Below are positions 36,038-47,321 of a stretch of DNA of 64,000 nt, piece after piece. This DNA is from Mastigamoeba balamuthi. Its lineage: Eukaryota > Evosea > Mastigamoebida > Mastigamoebidae. Every line of letters begins with the position of its first letter. The stretch's first letter is position 1. The DNA lies in assembly GCA_902651635.1 (NCBI GenBank), contig CACRSC010000033.1:1-64000 (forward strand), in the 5' to 3' direction. The notes under the pieces were generated by a model. The model had not been told where the DNA came from, searched no databases, and worked only from the letters and a program-made list of their open reading frames with translations. Made by a program: the position numbers and the translations under genes.

Positions 36038-37476
36038 ATGGTGAAGCACGTCCTCAAGATCAGCGACCTCTCGAGGGAGGACATCCTCGCGGTCATCGAG
36101 AAGGCGATCGACCTCAAGGCGCACCCCGCCAAGTACTCGACGGCGCTCAAGGACCGCACGCTGCTCATGCTCTTCCAGAAGCCCTCGCTGCGCACCCGCG
36201 TCTCGTTCGAGACCGGCATGACCCAGATGGGCGGCCACGCCATCTTCTACAACATCTCCGACTCGCCTCTGGGCGTGAAGGAGTCGTACGAGGTGCGCAT
36301 CTCTTAGCCACCGCTTTTTCTTTCCGTGCGGTTCGCGCTTCTGTCATAAATTTTGCGCCTCTCTCTGGGCGAGACGCCACCCCTTTTTAAAACTGACATC
36401 ATTGCACAACCACCCGAATTAACGGCCCAGCTTCCCAACAAGCCCACTAAGCCCCACAACTTTATTATCAATGCGGGGGCCCCACGGCGGCGGGATACTC
36501 ACACGGCTCGCACGCGCAGGATACGGGCAAGGTGCTGTCGCGCTTTGTCGACGTCATCATGGCGCGCGTGAACAAGAAGGAGGACGTCAGGCAGCTGGCG
36601 GCCAACAGCACGATCCCCGTGATCAACGCGCTCGACGACTGGGCACACCCCTGCCAGATGTTCGCCGACCTGACGTGCATCTCGGAGAAGAAGGGCGGAC
36701 TGGGCGTCTTCAAGACCCTCAAGATGGCCTACTGCGGTGACTGCCGCAACAACGTCACCTACGACCTGATGCGCGCGGCCGCCGTCGTCGGCTACGAGAT
36801 CCGCGTCGCGGGCCCGTCGGGCGAGGGCTACGAGATCCACCAGGAGGTCCTCGACGAGTGCGCCGCGCTCTGCAAGGTCTCTGGCGGTGTCGTCAGGGTC
36901 TGCAAGACCGCCGAGGAGGCGTGCACCGGCGTCGACGTGATCTACGCCGACAGCTGGATGAGCTACGGCATCCCCAAGGCCCAGGCCGATGAGCGCATCA
37001 AGATCTTCTCGCCCTTCCGCGTCACCGTCGACCTGCTCAAGCTCGCCAAGCCCGACGCGATCTTCATGAACTGCCTGCCCGCGGCCCGCGGCATGGAGCA
37101 GACGGCCGAGGTCATCGACGGCCCCCAGAGCGTCGTCTTCGACGAGGCCGAGAACCGCCTGCACACGTGCAAGGCCCTGATGCTGTGGCAGCTCAACGCC
37201 GGCGGCTTCGGCGGCTCGTCGTGCTCGGCCTCGTCGTGCGGCCGCTCGCCGTGCTGCCTCGCCGCCCTCAGGAGCGAGTGCCCCAAGCAGGTCGCCGAGT
37301 GCCTCAGGACCGCCGCCCACCTCGACGACGACGCCGTCGCCCTGCTCGTCAGGCACAAGATCCGCTGGTCGACCCTCACCGAGTGCGACGCCCAGATGCT
37401 CGTCGCGTCGGGCTTCGCCCTCGGCGACGCGTGCGCCATCATGTCCACCGTCAGGACTGTCAAGGCCTGCCTCTAA
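36038..37476 (+). CDS. OTC: Ornithine carbamoyltransferase, cytosolic, with Cys-rich C-terminal extension
   Basis: Two exons (36038-36292 and 36520-37476; 227-nt intron) give 403 residues. Carbamoyl-phosphate motif FQKPSLRTRVSFE, HPCQMFADL, and the ornithine-binding NCLPAARG (FMNCLPA) are intact. The enzyme interconverts ornithine + carbamoyl phosphate and citrulline + phosphate. No targeting presequence is seen (MVKHVLKISDLSRED is already the core fold), so it is probably cytosolic. That fits the ATP-yielding arginine dihydrolase pathway of anaerobic protists rather than a mitochondrial urea-type role. The normal OTC core ends near KALMLWQLN. About 90 residues follow: a Ser/Gly/Cys-rich linker (GGSSCSASSCGRSPCC) and a helical segment ending VRTVKACL. 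I know of no family role for this extension. Confidence 0.93.
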
Positions 37477-37684
37477 GCAGTCCCCCCTGCCCCCACACGG
37501 TTCCCACTGCACGTGAGAATGGTTGATGGGCCCCTTTGATCGATCACACTCCCTCCTGCCCGTCAAATTCAAAAACAACGCACAGCCTCTGTATGATGGG
37601 CTCTTGTTGAACAAACTTGCATATTGGCTTGTCTTTTTATTTCTTATTTGCGGGTATGAACACGCGGTTGGCACAACAAATCCT

Positions 37685-40600
37685 TCAGCGAGAGAGCTCG
37701 ATGAAGCGCGCCACCGCTGTCTCGAGGGCCGCCGAGACAACGTTGTGGAACGACCCGCTGCCCGCGGTGTCGAGGAAGAGGCTCTCGAACAGCGGCACGC
37801 GCCTGGTGTACAGGGGACCGAGCCCGTCGCACCCGAGGAACTGCAGGTACGGCAGGATGTGCTGCACGGTCATCTCCACAACGAATGACCTGCGGCTCTC
37901 GGGCTCGGGGCCGCGGAAAGGGCACAGGCCCTTGGATGGCTGCTGGTAGCTGTTCTTGCGCCAGATCGCTCTGGACGCCTTGAGGACCATCTCGACCTCC
38001 TTGGGCACGGAGATCGTCGGGGCGTAGATGGATGGGATGTCCTCCATGGAGGAGTCTTCCCAGGCATGCGGGACCACGTCCAGGGTGTTCACGTACCTCT
38101 TGGACCTGTTGCCCAACATGCCGTCGAAGTACGAGGCCCAGCTCGCGTTGCCGGCGGTCTGCGCACCGAAGGTGACGCAGTGCACGGATGCCCTGTTCCC
38201 AGGGTCCCACATCCCCTTCATCTCTTCCAGGCGCAGAGCGAACGTCGAAGCCAGGGCACCACCGAGGCTGTGTCCCGTCACGAACACCTTTGCTTTGAAC
38301 TCTACAAGGAAAGGTGAGGAAAGGAAGCCGAACAAAATGAGTTAGTTACCTGAGGGGACTGAGGGGATCTCCTTGACCAAGAAGTTCACCAGGGTCGTCC
38401 CGTTCGAATCGACGGCGTCCATAACCACACCGAGACCAACGGAAACACCACGCGATATCACGGGCCTGTTCGCCGTCTGTGCTGTCCACCATGGGACGAC
38501 CTCCTCCACGTCGAGGTCCTCGAATACCCAATTGAAGGCGCTGAAGGGGTTCGTTCCCGAGATGGCAATCATGTACGACATCGACGAGGCTTCGACACGC
38601 TTGAGAACCATGATCGTCGTATCGGAAACCATTGACATGGGCTTCTGGACGATGCAGGGCCCCCATACACACCGCCAATCTCCTGCAGAGGGCACGAGTG
38701 TGAGAAACAGAAGGCAAAAGGACAGCAGCTCACCGATTATCTTAGTGACCACCTCTTCGATGAGGAACGTTCCCAGTTGAGTGGCCATCTCCTGCTGGAT
38801 GTTCTCCTTCCGTGCGATGACGCCAATGGGGAAATAGGTGGCATAGCTGAATACAACTGCAGCTTGGTCGTCCTGCACCAGTGAGGAGGACAGCACACGG
38901 CGCTTCGAGACGGCGCTCTTGCTTTTCTTGCTTGAGACCTCCGCGTCCTCCGCAGTGAAGCACTTTCTCCTGCGGCGATTGTGGCACACGCATAGCCCAA
39001 TGCTCATTATAAACACAGCGCAGAAGAGGAGACCACCGCCAGCGCAAGCGGCAATAATGATGAACTTGCTCTTGGACAGCAACGTATAGGGGTCTGCCCG
39101 CTGTGTTTCCCCTGAAATACGACGTATGTGTGAGCTTAAAGTGAGGATGTTTAAACAAGAGCATACAAGCTTGCAATTGCGCGTTGTATATCATCTGCTG
39201 GGACGCTGGCAGATCGAAGAACGAGATCAGGGTGAACACATCCACGTCAGTGGTCGATGGGCACATATCCTTTGTGAGGGGCTCGTAGTTGCACGACAGC
39301 GAACCAGGCGAGGCCGTGAGCAGCCCATGGCTTGACAACCACATCCCCGGCCTGAGGTCTGTTATGCGAAGCACCTCAGTGAAACGCGAAAGAGAGCTAA
39401 TGGTATCACAATACGAACCTCCTTTCCTTCTGATGTTCAAGCCTGTCACAGTCTTGGTTATGAGAGGACACACGTTTTGCAATTTGGACACGTCGGCCTG
39501 GTTAACGAGGGGCAACAGACTGTCGATTCGCGACTGCGATGAAGTCATCCCCGTTCTGAATGCACTGTAGACTTCGTCTCGTCCGAGCTGAATGACCTCG
39601 GCGAGACGGACGCGGTTCTGCTCGTTGGCGTCGCAGAAGTAGAGCCGGTCGCCATACGCCTTCCACGAGTCGTTCCTGGAGTTGGTGACAACAAGACCAT
39701 TGCGGTTGTCCTCGTCGTGCATCCATGCAGATACCACACCGCCAGACATCTCGCCTTCACACACTTGGATAATCTCCAACTGAGTAATCGTCAGTGCTTC
39801 GCTGTCAGCAACAGTGGATACACACCCGAGGAACACGGATGTGCCCGGATGCGAAGCTGTCAGCAATGAAGTGTGTTGCAAACGCCTCGATGGCATGCGC
39901 CAATATCAGGCCGTTGCGCACAGCAAGAGTGGTCGTGAGCGACATGTACGAGGCGTTGTAACTGGCCTTGGAGGCAACTGCCTGCGCCACCGCCATTCTG
40001 TGATCGAGAAGTGACACCGCATCGGAATTCGTGTGCCGTACGCATGAAGCGTCTTGTACATCTGCACCGCGCAGCTCCCGAAGTGGTCGATGTTGAACAG
40101 GGCCATGTTGCCGTACAGCAGAGCATTCGTCGCTCCCCACCGCTGGTTCCCGAGACTCGTAATGGCCTGAGCCGAGGCAATCAGACCACGGGGTGGGCCT
40201 TGGGGATCCCAGCCGGAGCGTCGCGCACCTCCCACAGACCGTCGTTGTCGGACTTATTCTTCTGGAGCACCGCCTGCGCCGCGTCCCACTCGAGCTTGAA
40301 GTTGCTCAACAGGCGGTTGATGTGGTCCTGGTCCTCGTAAGTCTGCGCGCGTGCACCAGCCGTGTCAGCGCGGGGGGCACCGTGCAGTCGTGCGGCACGG
40401 TACGCACCCACATCGACTGGAACATGGCGCTTGCTCTACTGATCTTCTGCTCCTCCGTTGTGGCGGAGCACACAGTCGCACTCATCCAGCTGGCCCCGAA
40501 CCAGTCCCCCGCCATCGCGGCTATGTCGCCCGCAGTCCCGAGCACAACTCCCTCCTGCGCGCCCGGCAGTGAGCCCACTAAGGCATCGCGGGGGGCGATA

Positions 40601-41009
40601 CGTGCGGCATTGGTGAAGGAAAAGGTGGCGGTTGAGACGTTTTCCCAAGAAACCGCCCCGAAACCGATCCTGGGCAGCAGTATGAACCCCGCGTCCTCGG
40701 TGGCCGCAGCGTGCTCAGCCCCCACCCACGCCTCGGCCCTCGCCTGTTCCAGACCAACAGCCCAATAGGATGAGAGGCAAGCGTGGAGGAGAGCGACAGT
40801 GGTGTCGCGGGCGAGAGATCGGACCGATTTGCCCTGACCGAGAGGAGTCTGGGCGTAGCGGTGCATAATGTGGCCATGACTGTGCAGGTGCTGCGCAGCG
40901 ACAGGCCCCCACCTGCAGCGCAGACCACGCACGGTCAGCTACACGAGATCGGGGGAGCTGTTGCGCACATCCAGGAGGTCAGGACGATGGCGAGCACGAA
41001 ACGGAGCAT
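37685..41009 (-). CDS. Membrane protein: zinc-phospholipase C/P1 nuclease-like ectodomain, TM, class 3 lipase
   Basis: The start at 41009 gives a signal peptide (MLRFVLAIVLTSWMCATAP). A small intron joins it to WGPVAAQHLHSHGHIMH, so the mature N terminus has a Trp-Gly, as in P1 nuclease. Further blocks are AAMAGDWFG (about 40520), TNALLYGNMALFNIDHFG (about 40100) and HAIEAFATHFIADSFASGH (about 39870), which match the zinc-ligand helices of zinc-dependent PLC/S1-P1 nuclease. A Cys-containing region (39800-39100) leads to a TM helix (about 39060-38995) followed by RRRRK. The cytosolic part is a class 3 lipase: YMIAISGTNPFSAFNW, then FVTGHSLGGALASTFALRLE with the nucleophile Ser, and DVVPHAWED. 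About ten introns. Predicted role: lipid or phosphodiester cleavage outside and acyl-ester hydrolysis inside. The lipase call is strong, the ectodomain call moderate. Confidence 0.82.
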
Positions 41010-41098
41010 TGGTATGCGAGATACAGCTTTTTTGCGGTTTCTTAAACTCTGCCACCGAAAAGGGAAAGTGATAAAAAGATATTCACTCCCGAATATCA

Positions 41099-41105
41099 AA
41101 TATCT
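41099..41105 (-). promoter_or_regulatory. AGATATT element upstream of PLC/lipase gene
   Basis: AATATCT on plus, AGATATT on minus, 90 nt upstream of the ATG at 41009. Another AGATATT (plus orientation) is at 41077-41083. Confidence 0.35.
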
Positions 41106-41237
41106 TCCACGGAGACGCCGCTCGCGCATTTCGGGCATTTATCTCTGTGGGCCGCTTCGCCCGAGCTCGCTCGCGCGTCCCAGGTGGGCAGGGTGTCCGC
41201 TCGGAAGGCTTGCGCGTCACAGTCGAAAATCAACGAC

Positions 41238-41244
41238 AGATATT
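41238..41244 (+). promoter_or_regulatory. AGATATT element upstream of MYND gene
   Basis: AGATATT followed by TTGCAC, 43-49 nt upstream of the MYND-protein ATG at 41287. It lies in a 277-bp divergent intergenic region shared with the PLC/lipase gene. Confidence 0.4.
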
Positions 41245-41286
41245 TTGCACACGCACTCTTGACAGCAACCAAGGGGAAACCCGATG

Positions 41287-44200
41287 ATGGAGCGCCCCAC
41301 GTGCGAGTGGTGCCCGCGCTGCGTGCTCTCGCTGCCCGGCGACATCCAGCGCGCCTGCAAGCTGCGCCGCGCGCTCTCGCTGCTGGTCGAGTGGGACCGC
41401 AGCTCTCTGGCCCCGCAGGACGTGCAGCCGCTGCTGGACGCCTGGCTCGACACGCTGCAGCGCGCTCAGGACGCTCTCCCCGTGGCCCTCGACGCGCTCG
41501 TCGAGCTCGCGCGGTCGCAGCGGTACGGGAGCCCTCGCGGGGGCTGCCTTGCGTCGCTTTTCTTTTTCCAACCCGGCAGAAGAACCGGCGCCGTCCCCGT
41601 TTCCCCGGGGGCACAGAAAATAATATCCGGGGACGCAACCGCCGCAACACAACCGGCGCTCGCCAACGTGGGGGCGCCCATTTCTCGCGACCACCGCGGC
41701 TGATCTCGCGCTGATTTGTCCCCCCGGATTCGCTCGGTATATCTGCGGATTCTGCAAACCCCCTCCTCCCCTTCCCTTACATCGACGACCCGGCACAGCT
41801 GCGAGTAGAACCAAACTAACCGACGACGAACGACCACCGCGCCCTCCCCACACCCCTGCCGGCAGGCCCAACGTGGCGACCAACGCGCTGGGGACGCTGA
41901 TGGTGGCGTGCGCCAGCGAGGCGCTGGACGCGGACGTGGACGGCATGGCCGGGCGCCTGTGGGACTGCGCCGAGCGCGTCGTGCTCTCGGGCCACGCCTG
42001 CGAGCGCAACTGCGCGACGGGGCTGATCCAGATGCTGGCCGCGCGCCACTGGGCGGCCTGCCAGCGCTCGCTGGCCCCGCACCGCTGGTCGTCGATGCTC
42101 TGGGCGCTCTCGGCCTCTGCGGAGCAGTTCACGCCTGAGTGGGTCGCGCGGGACATCGCGGCCGACGGGTGGCGCTGGCAGGCGGAGATCGTCGCGCAGC
42201 GCAGGGCCAGCCGCGAGCGCTGCTGCGCGCGGTACGCCGAGCAGGTGGCCGAGGNNNNNNNNNNNNNNNNNNNNNNNNNNNNNNNNNNNNNNNNNNNNNN
42301 NNNNNNNNNNNNNNNNNNNNNNNNNNNNNNNNNNNNNNNNNNNNNNNNNNNNNNNNNNNNNNNNNNNNNNNNNNNNNNNNNNNNNNNNNNNNNNNNNNNN
42401 NNNNNNNNNNNNNNNNNNNNNNNNNNNNNNNNNNNNNNNNNNNNNNNNNNNNNNNNNNNNNNNNNNNNNNNNNNNNNNNNNNNNNNNNNNNNNNNNNNNN
42501 NNNNNNNNNNNNNNNNNNNNNNNNNNNNNNNNNNNNNNNNNNNNNNNNNNNNNNNNNNNNNNNNNNNNNNNNNNNNNNNNNNNNNNNNNNNNNNNNNNNN
42601 NNNNNNNNNNNNNNNNNNNNNNNNNNNNNNNNNNNNNNNNNNNNNNNNNNNNNNNNNNNNNNNNNNNNNNNNNNNNNNNNNNNNNNNNNNNNNNNNNNNN
42701 NNNNNNNNNNNNNNNNNNNNNNNNNNNNNNNNNNNNNNNNNNNNNNNNNNNNNNNNNNNNNNNNNNNNNNNNNNNNNNNNNNNNNNNNNNNNNNNNNNNN
42801 NNNNNNNNNNNNNNNNNNNNNNNNNNNNNNNNNNNNNNNNNNNNNNNNNNNNNNNNNNNNNNNNCCCCCTGCCGGCAGGCCCAACGTGGCGACCAACGCG
42901 CTGGGGACGCTGATGGTGGCGTGCGCCAGCGAGGCGCTGGACGCGGACGTGGACGGCATGGCCGGGCGCCTGTGGGACTGCGCCGAGCGCGTCGTGCTCT
43001 CGGGCCACGCCTGCGAGCGCAACTGCGCGACGGGGCTGATCCAGATGCTGGCCGCGCGCCACTGGGCGGCCTGCCAGCGCTCGCTGGCCCCGCACCGCTG
43101 GTCGTCGATGCTCTGGGCGCTCTCGGCCTCTGCGGAGCAGTTCACGCCCGAGTGGGTCGCGCGGGACATCGCGGCCGACGGGTGGCGCTGGCAGGCGGAG
43201 ATCGTCGCGCAGCGCAGGGCCAGCCGCGAGCGCTGCTGCGCGCGGTACGCCGAGCAGGTGGCCGAGGTCTTCGCGATGGCCGTCGGCGCGCTGCTGGTCG
43301 CCTGCGACGGCGGCGTGCTGGCCGTCGAGGTCGCGCGCAACGCCCCGCAGGCGCTGGCGCTCTGCCTGAGGGGCATCGCCGCCCAGAGGTCCGACGTCTA
43401 CCCCGAGGCCGACACGCCCTACTTCTGCGCGCTGGGCCTCGCCGCCGTGCTCTCGCGCAGGGGCAGGCCCGCAGGCCCCTTTGTCGACCCGGGGACCCCG
43501 AGCGCAGAGCTCGTCGAGGCCGTCGTCAGGGGCCAGCCCGGCATCGTCCAGGCCATCGCCGAGGTGCTGGAGAAGCTGACCACGAGCCTCATGTCCGACG
43601 GTGCGCCACGTCGTGTCCCCTCCCCCGGGAGTGAGGGGGGCCCCCGGTGCACACGCACAGGCACTCGCAGCTGACCGCAGGGCGCACGGCGCAGGCGGGT
43701 TCGAGCGGTGGGTCAGGAGCAGCATCGTGTGGAGCCAGGACAACAACGAGCACGAGCCCGACTACGAGCAGGCCGTCCACAGGATGGTAACTGCCCGTGC
43801 AGCGCGCAGCGGGCCTCGGCGGCGGCGCTGACCTTCTCTCCCCCCCCTCCTCGCCCGCGCAGGCCCAGCTCCCCCTGCTCCTGCTGCACTGCCTTGCCGG
43901 CATCGCGTCGGTGAAGGAGCTGTGCCCGTTGCTCGCCCCGGCGATCCCGACCCTCAGGACGCTCGTCCAGCGCGGCTCGCAGCTGAACCAGAGGAAACAA
44001 GACGTCCGTCTCCCTCCCCCCCGCGCCCTCTGCGAGGCGCTGACGGTCGCCACCCGCAGGACGTGTTCGAGTACCAGGTGCTCTGCTGTCTGACAGAGTT
44101 TATCGGCTACGACGAGGAGACGGACGTCCTTGCAGGCCCTGCTTTGGAAGAGGCCCTGCTCGTCCTGGGCCGCTACCAGCTCGGCGTCGACGAAGCTCTG

Positions 44201-44517
44201 ACAGAGTGGAGCGAGCTGGCCAAGGAGAGAGCTGCTTTCATTGTGCCGCGGCTGTCAATCCCCGAGACCAAAGACCGCTTCGATTTCGTCGCCCGCCAGG
44301 TGAGCAGACGATATTCACCTGAGCTGCGGCGAGCTCACGTTGCCTGCAGATATCCGCTGTGTGGCTGCCCGACGAGGAGAAATTGGCGTTGCAGCCGTGC
44401 ACCGTCTGCAAGAAGGAAGGGAGATATCGGTGCTCGCGGTGCAAAAAGCGGTTCTACTGCTCGGCACAGTGCCAGAAGACAGACTGGGCGTCCCACATGG
44501 CCATCTGCAAACAGTAA
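41287..44517 (+). CDS. MYND zinc-finger protein (model interrupted by assembly gap)
   Basis: Exon 1 (41287-41522) starts MERPTCEWCPRCVLSLPGD; an ATG one codon earlier (41284) is also possible. After a 343-nt intron the next exon begins at 41866 with PNVATNALGTLMVACASEAL. The same exon start is repeated after the gap at about 42879 and continues through VFAMAVGALLVACDGG. Later exons give SSIVWSQDNNEHEPDYEQ, AQLPLLLLHCLAGIASVKEL and DVFEYQVLCCLTEFIGYDEE, helical and possibly armadillo-like. The C terminus is a MYND finger: CTVCKKEGRYRCSRCKKRFY then CSAQCQKTDWASHMAICKQ, with all Cys/His ligands. MYND fingers bind proline-rich peptides in chromatin and signalling factors. The exact function is unknown. 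The true gene probably has only one copy of the repeated exon. Confidence 0.75.
41853..42254 (+). repeat. Left copy of 402-bp direct repeat flanking the gap
   Basis: Matches 42866-43267 with one difference that I found (T at 42136 versus C at 43149). It ends exactly where the N run begins. Confidence 0.9.
42255..42864. other. Assembly gap (610 N)
   Basis: Unbroken N run inside the MYND gene. The contig end on the left repeats the contig start on the right, so the gap is probably a scaffolding artefact rather than missing sequence. Confidence 0.95.
42866..43267 (+). repeat. Right copy of 402-bp direct repeat flanking the gap
   Basis: Same sequence as 41853-42254. This copy continues into the rest of the gene in frame. 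Confidence 0.9.
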
Positions 44518-44763
44518 GCGGAAGCAGTGCTTCCGCGCTCCGAGAACAGTCGTTCCCCGTTGCAGGGGACCATGCACCACCACAAGTCTGCCGGACAAGT
44601 ATCACTTCAAGAGACTCACCACCTCTCTTTGGCGACGATGAACGAGCATCAGTACGCGGCCCAGAGTTCTGACCAACAACCGATGCGTGTTTTTGTGAAA
44701 TGTGAAAGAAAGCTAGGGTAGCGTTTTGTTAGCCGGCTAGTGGTGCAGAGAGCAACTGCTGAA

Positions 44764-46269
44764 TTAGCTCTTGTCCTTGTCCTCGGTTGTGATGATTGCC
44801 GTGCCGTTGGACTGCTGCTCGGGCTCCGGGGCCCCCTCCAGGGTGACGTCCTGCAGCTCGACGGTGGTGGCCATCGGGACGCTGCTCTTCTTGCTCGAGG
44901 AGGGCAGAACGCCAGTCCTGATGTCCTCTGTGACGAGGACGATGTAGCACACGGCCATCACGGACACAAGAGCGAGCATCAGGCCGGCCCACACACGGAC
45001 AGGCGTGAACGGCGTGACGAACATGGTGACGGCCGTGGAGATGGGCCACACCATCCTGTAGATCGAGTACGCGCCCTCGACGTCCTGGAACGCCATGCTC
45101 AGGGTCGGGGCCAGGGCGCCGGACCACATGCTCGTGTCGCCGAGCGACAGACAGACGTACGCCACGTAGCACAGCCACGGGCGGGCGCTCGGGTCGAAGA
45201 GGCAGACGCTGACCAGCGACGCCGTGTAGAAGAGCCACGAGAACACCGCGACGATCCTCCTGTCGATGACGTCGGCGAGGATGCCGATGGGGTACTGCAC
45301 GCAGACCTTGGTCACGTAGTTGGCGGTCCAGACGAGGCCTGCGAGCTGCGGGCCGAGGATCGGGTTGAGCCTGCCGGCGTAGAAGGGCGGCAGGCAGCCC
45401 ATCATGATCATCGCGGGCAGAACGAGCAGGATCCTGCGCTCCCTGATCATCCCGACGACGCCGACAAGCCTCCTGAGCTGGTCCCGGAGCGTCCTCTTCT
45501 GGCCGGGCCTCGCGGCCGCGAGGGTGGCGCTGGCGAACGGCCGCACGAAGACCAGCATGACGAGCGGGGCGATGATCGAGGCGGCGCAGCAGAGGAACGT
45601 CGTGCGCAGCGACACCTTGAGGCGCGTGAGGAGGCCCGTCAGGAAGTTGCCGACGAGGAACCCCGACATGGCGATGGTCCAGAAGAGCCCCAGTATCCTC
45701 CCCATCGTCCGCTTGGTCCCGCACTTGGTGACGTACGAGCTCTGCGCGTTGTAGAACAGCGCCTGCGAGGCGCCCAGCACGGGCGACACGGCGACCATCG
45801 CCCAGCCGCTCTTGGTCGCCGTCACGGCCGAGTACGCGGCGAAGCCCGCCGCGCTGACGGCGATCGACAGGCGCACGCCAAACTTCTCGAGGACGAGAAT
45901 GCTGAGAACCGACACTGACGCCATCGCGACGTGCAGGAGGCCGAGGGACACGTAGCTCAGCTTGCCGGGCACCAGCGTCGTGGCGAAGGACCACGTGACG
46001 GACCACGGGACGTGTATCGCCATGTAGATGACCGCGAGGTAGACGCAGCGGCCCCAGTACGACCGCTCGGCCTCGCTGTCGGCGGCGCTGGGGGCGACCG
46101 TGCGGTCCGCCCCCGAGTTCAACGGCTCTGCCGCGGGGTCGGACGACTCGGTTGCGTGGTCGTGCGGCGTCTCCTGCTCGGCGACCTCCTCCTCCTGTGC
46201 GGCGTGCTCGGAGCGCTCCGCAGGCTCCGAGCCAGGCGATTTCGGCGACAGATCGCGGTCAGTCGGCAT
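44764..46269 (-). CDS. UNC93-like major facilitator superfamily membrane protein
   Basis: A single open frame without introns. I prefer the ATG at 46269 (MPTDRDLSPKSPGSEP); one at 46332 adds 21 residues. An acidic, soluble N-terminal tail of about 85 residues precedes roughly 11-12 TM helices. The segment GWAMVAVSPVLGASQALFYN followed by AQSSYVT resembles the UNC93 motif near helices 4-5. Later blocks are RRIVAVFSWLFYTASLVSVC and YSIYRMVWPISTAVTMF. The C-terminal tail is acidic (ITTEDKDKS). UNC93 relatives act as ion-channel regulators (worm UNC-93) or trafficking chaperones (UNC93B1). A transported substrate cannot be named. It converges with the MYND gene, 246 bp away. Confidence 0.75.
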   Translation of the reverse strand: MPTDRDLSPKSPGSEPAERSEHAAQEEEVAEQETPHDHATESSDPAAEPLNSGADRTVAPSAADSEAERSYWGRCVYLAVIYMAIHVPWSVTWSFATTLVPGKLSYVSLGLLHVAMASVSVLSILVLEKFGVRLSIAVSAAGFAAYSAVTATKSGWAMVAVSPVLGASQALFYNAQSSYVTKCGTKRTMGRILGLFWTIAMSGFLVGNFLTGLLTRLKVSLRTTFLCCAASIIAPLVMLVFVRPFASATLAAARPGQKRTLRDQLRRLVGVVGMIRERRILLVLPAMIMMGCLPPFYAGRLNPILGPQLAGLVWTANYVTKVCVQYPIGILADVIDRRIVAVFSWLFYTASLVSVCLFDPSARPWLCYVAYVCLSLGDTSMWSGALAPTLSMAFQDVEGAYSIYRMVWPISTAVTMFVTPFTPVRVWAGLMLALVSVMAVCYIVLVTEDIRTGVLPSSSKKSSVPMATTVELQDVTLEGAPEPEQQSNGTAIITTEDKDKS

Positions 46270-46332
46270 CGCGCAGAGACCGGCTCGTGTTTTCGGCAAG
46301 GGATCAATCACACACAGCCCCCGTGCGCGCAC

Positions 46333-47321
46333 TCCGTTGATACTGAAAAACCCCCTGATTCAACAGAACCCCCAGCTTCTTCTCGGGAACCCCACTGCAC
46401 CTCGGGGATGGAATCCAGTGCGTGGAACGTTGCTCAGGGAATTTCTTCCTCTGTCCTGCGCCTTTTCCAGGGGAGTTCAGGACCGTGCCTGGCGCCCAGG
46501 GCTACTCGCAACTACCGCAATCTCAGAAGGCAACGCCCGTTCCCGGAATCGCTGCGATGGCTGTATGTCCTCGGTCGTGCCAATCGCTCTCGTGTCCATG
46601 GCGAATTCGCTGTGGAAATGGCCCAGGCGGGCCCTGTGTGTGGAGATAGCTCCCCGGGGTTTCTCTCGCTCTCGTGCCCTCAGAGGGGAGGTTATTCAGG
46701 CAGAGTGCCAATGGCATCATTGCCACATCAGCAGAGCCACATAAATTGTGGGATATCTCTGATGAGCGCTTCTGTTGTCGTGTAGAAGGACTAACAGCAG
46801 GGAACTGCCTTTTTGAGACAACACTGAGATCACGACAAATACGATTCCATATTTGAGAGTGATCTCGTTGGTCCGCACAGCAGTCAGCAGTGACCTGGCG
46901 GGCAAATGAAAACAGTTGTATCTCAATAATCGCAGACTCGGACAAGTGAGGATCAATCAGATCGGTTAGGGTCTGCCGACTACCACACTAAGCTTGTAGA
47001 GTAGAAAGGGTAGGCTTTCTCAAAATCGCAGAGGTCCTGAGAACGTATCTCATGCACGGATACAAACCAAAATGCACTGAACTACACTGAGCTCGTTTTT
47101 CAAGAAGATCGAGCTTGTTGTTGCCCTGATGAATACACGAGAAATGCTCCGCAGCTCGGACGGCCCGATCGAGTCCCGTAGGAGCCGATGGGTCTCCTTT
47201 TTCTTGTGATAGGGGTTGCGCCACCGAGCCCGCCTTTTCTGTGCAGCAGTTCAACACGGAAAACGGAGCGTCATAACACCCCGATTATTCCGAGATAGGC
47301 AAAAGGCAAAAAACACAAAAA
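46333..47321. other. Intergenic region, UNC93-like to hydrolase A
   Basis: About 990 bp between divergent genes. Short open frames exist on both strands but show no family resemblance or splice support. A GAGATAGG patch lies at about 47289-47296, near the start of the next gene. No RNA gene recognised. Confidence 0.45.

Noticed and set aside
42255-42864. Real 402-bp exon duplication in the MYND gene
   Set aside because: Copies abut an N run and show only one difference that I found; overlapping contig ends are the simpler explanation.
41230-43746. Very long minus-strand frame crossing the gap
   Set aside because: It exists only because N bases contain no stops; it is opposite the MYND gene and has low-complexity composition.
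46333-47321. tRNA or other structural RNA gene near GATCGAGTCCC (about 47170)
   Set aside because: No acceptor stem or anticodon arm can be formed around it.
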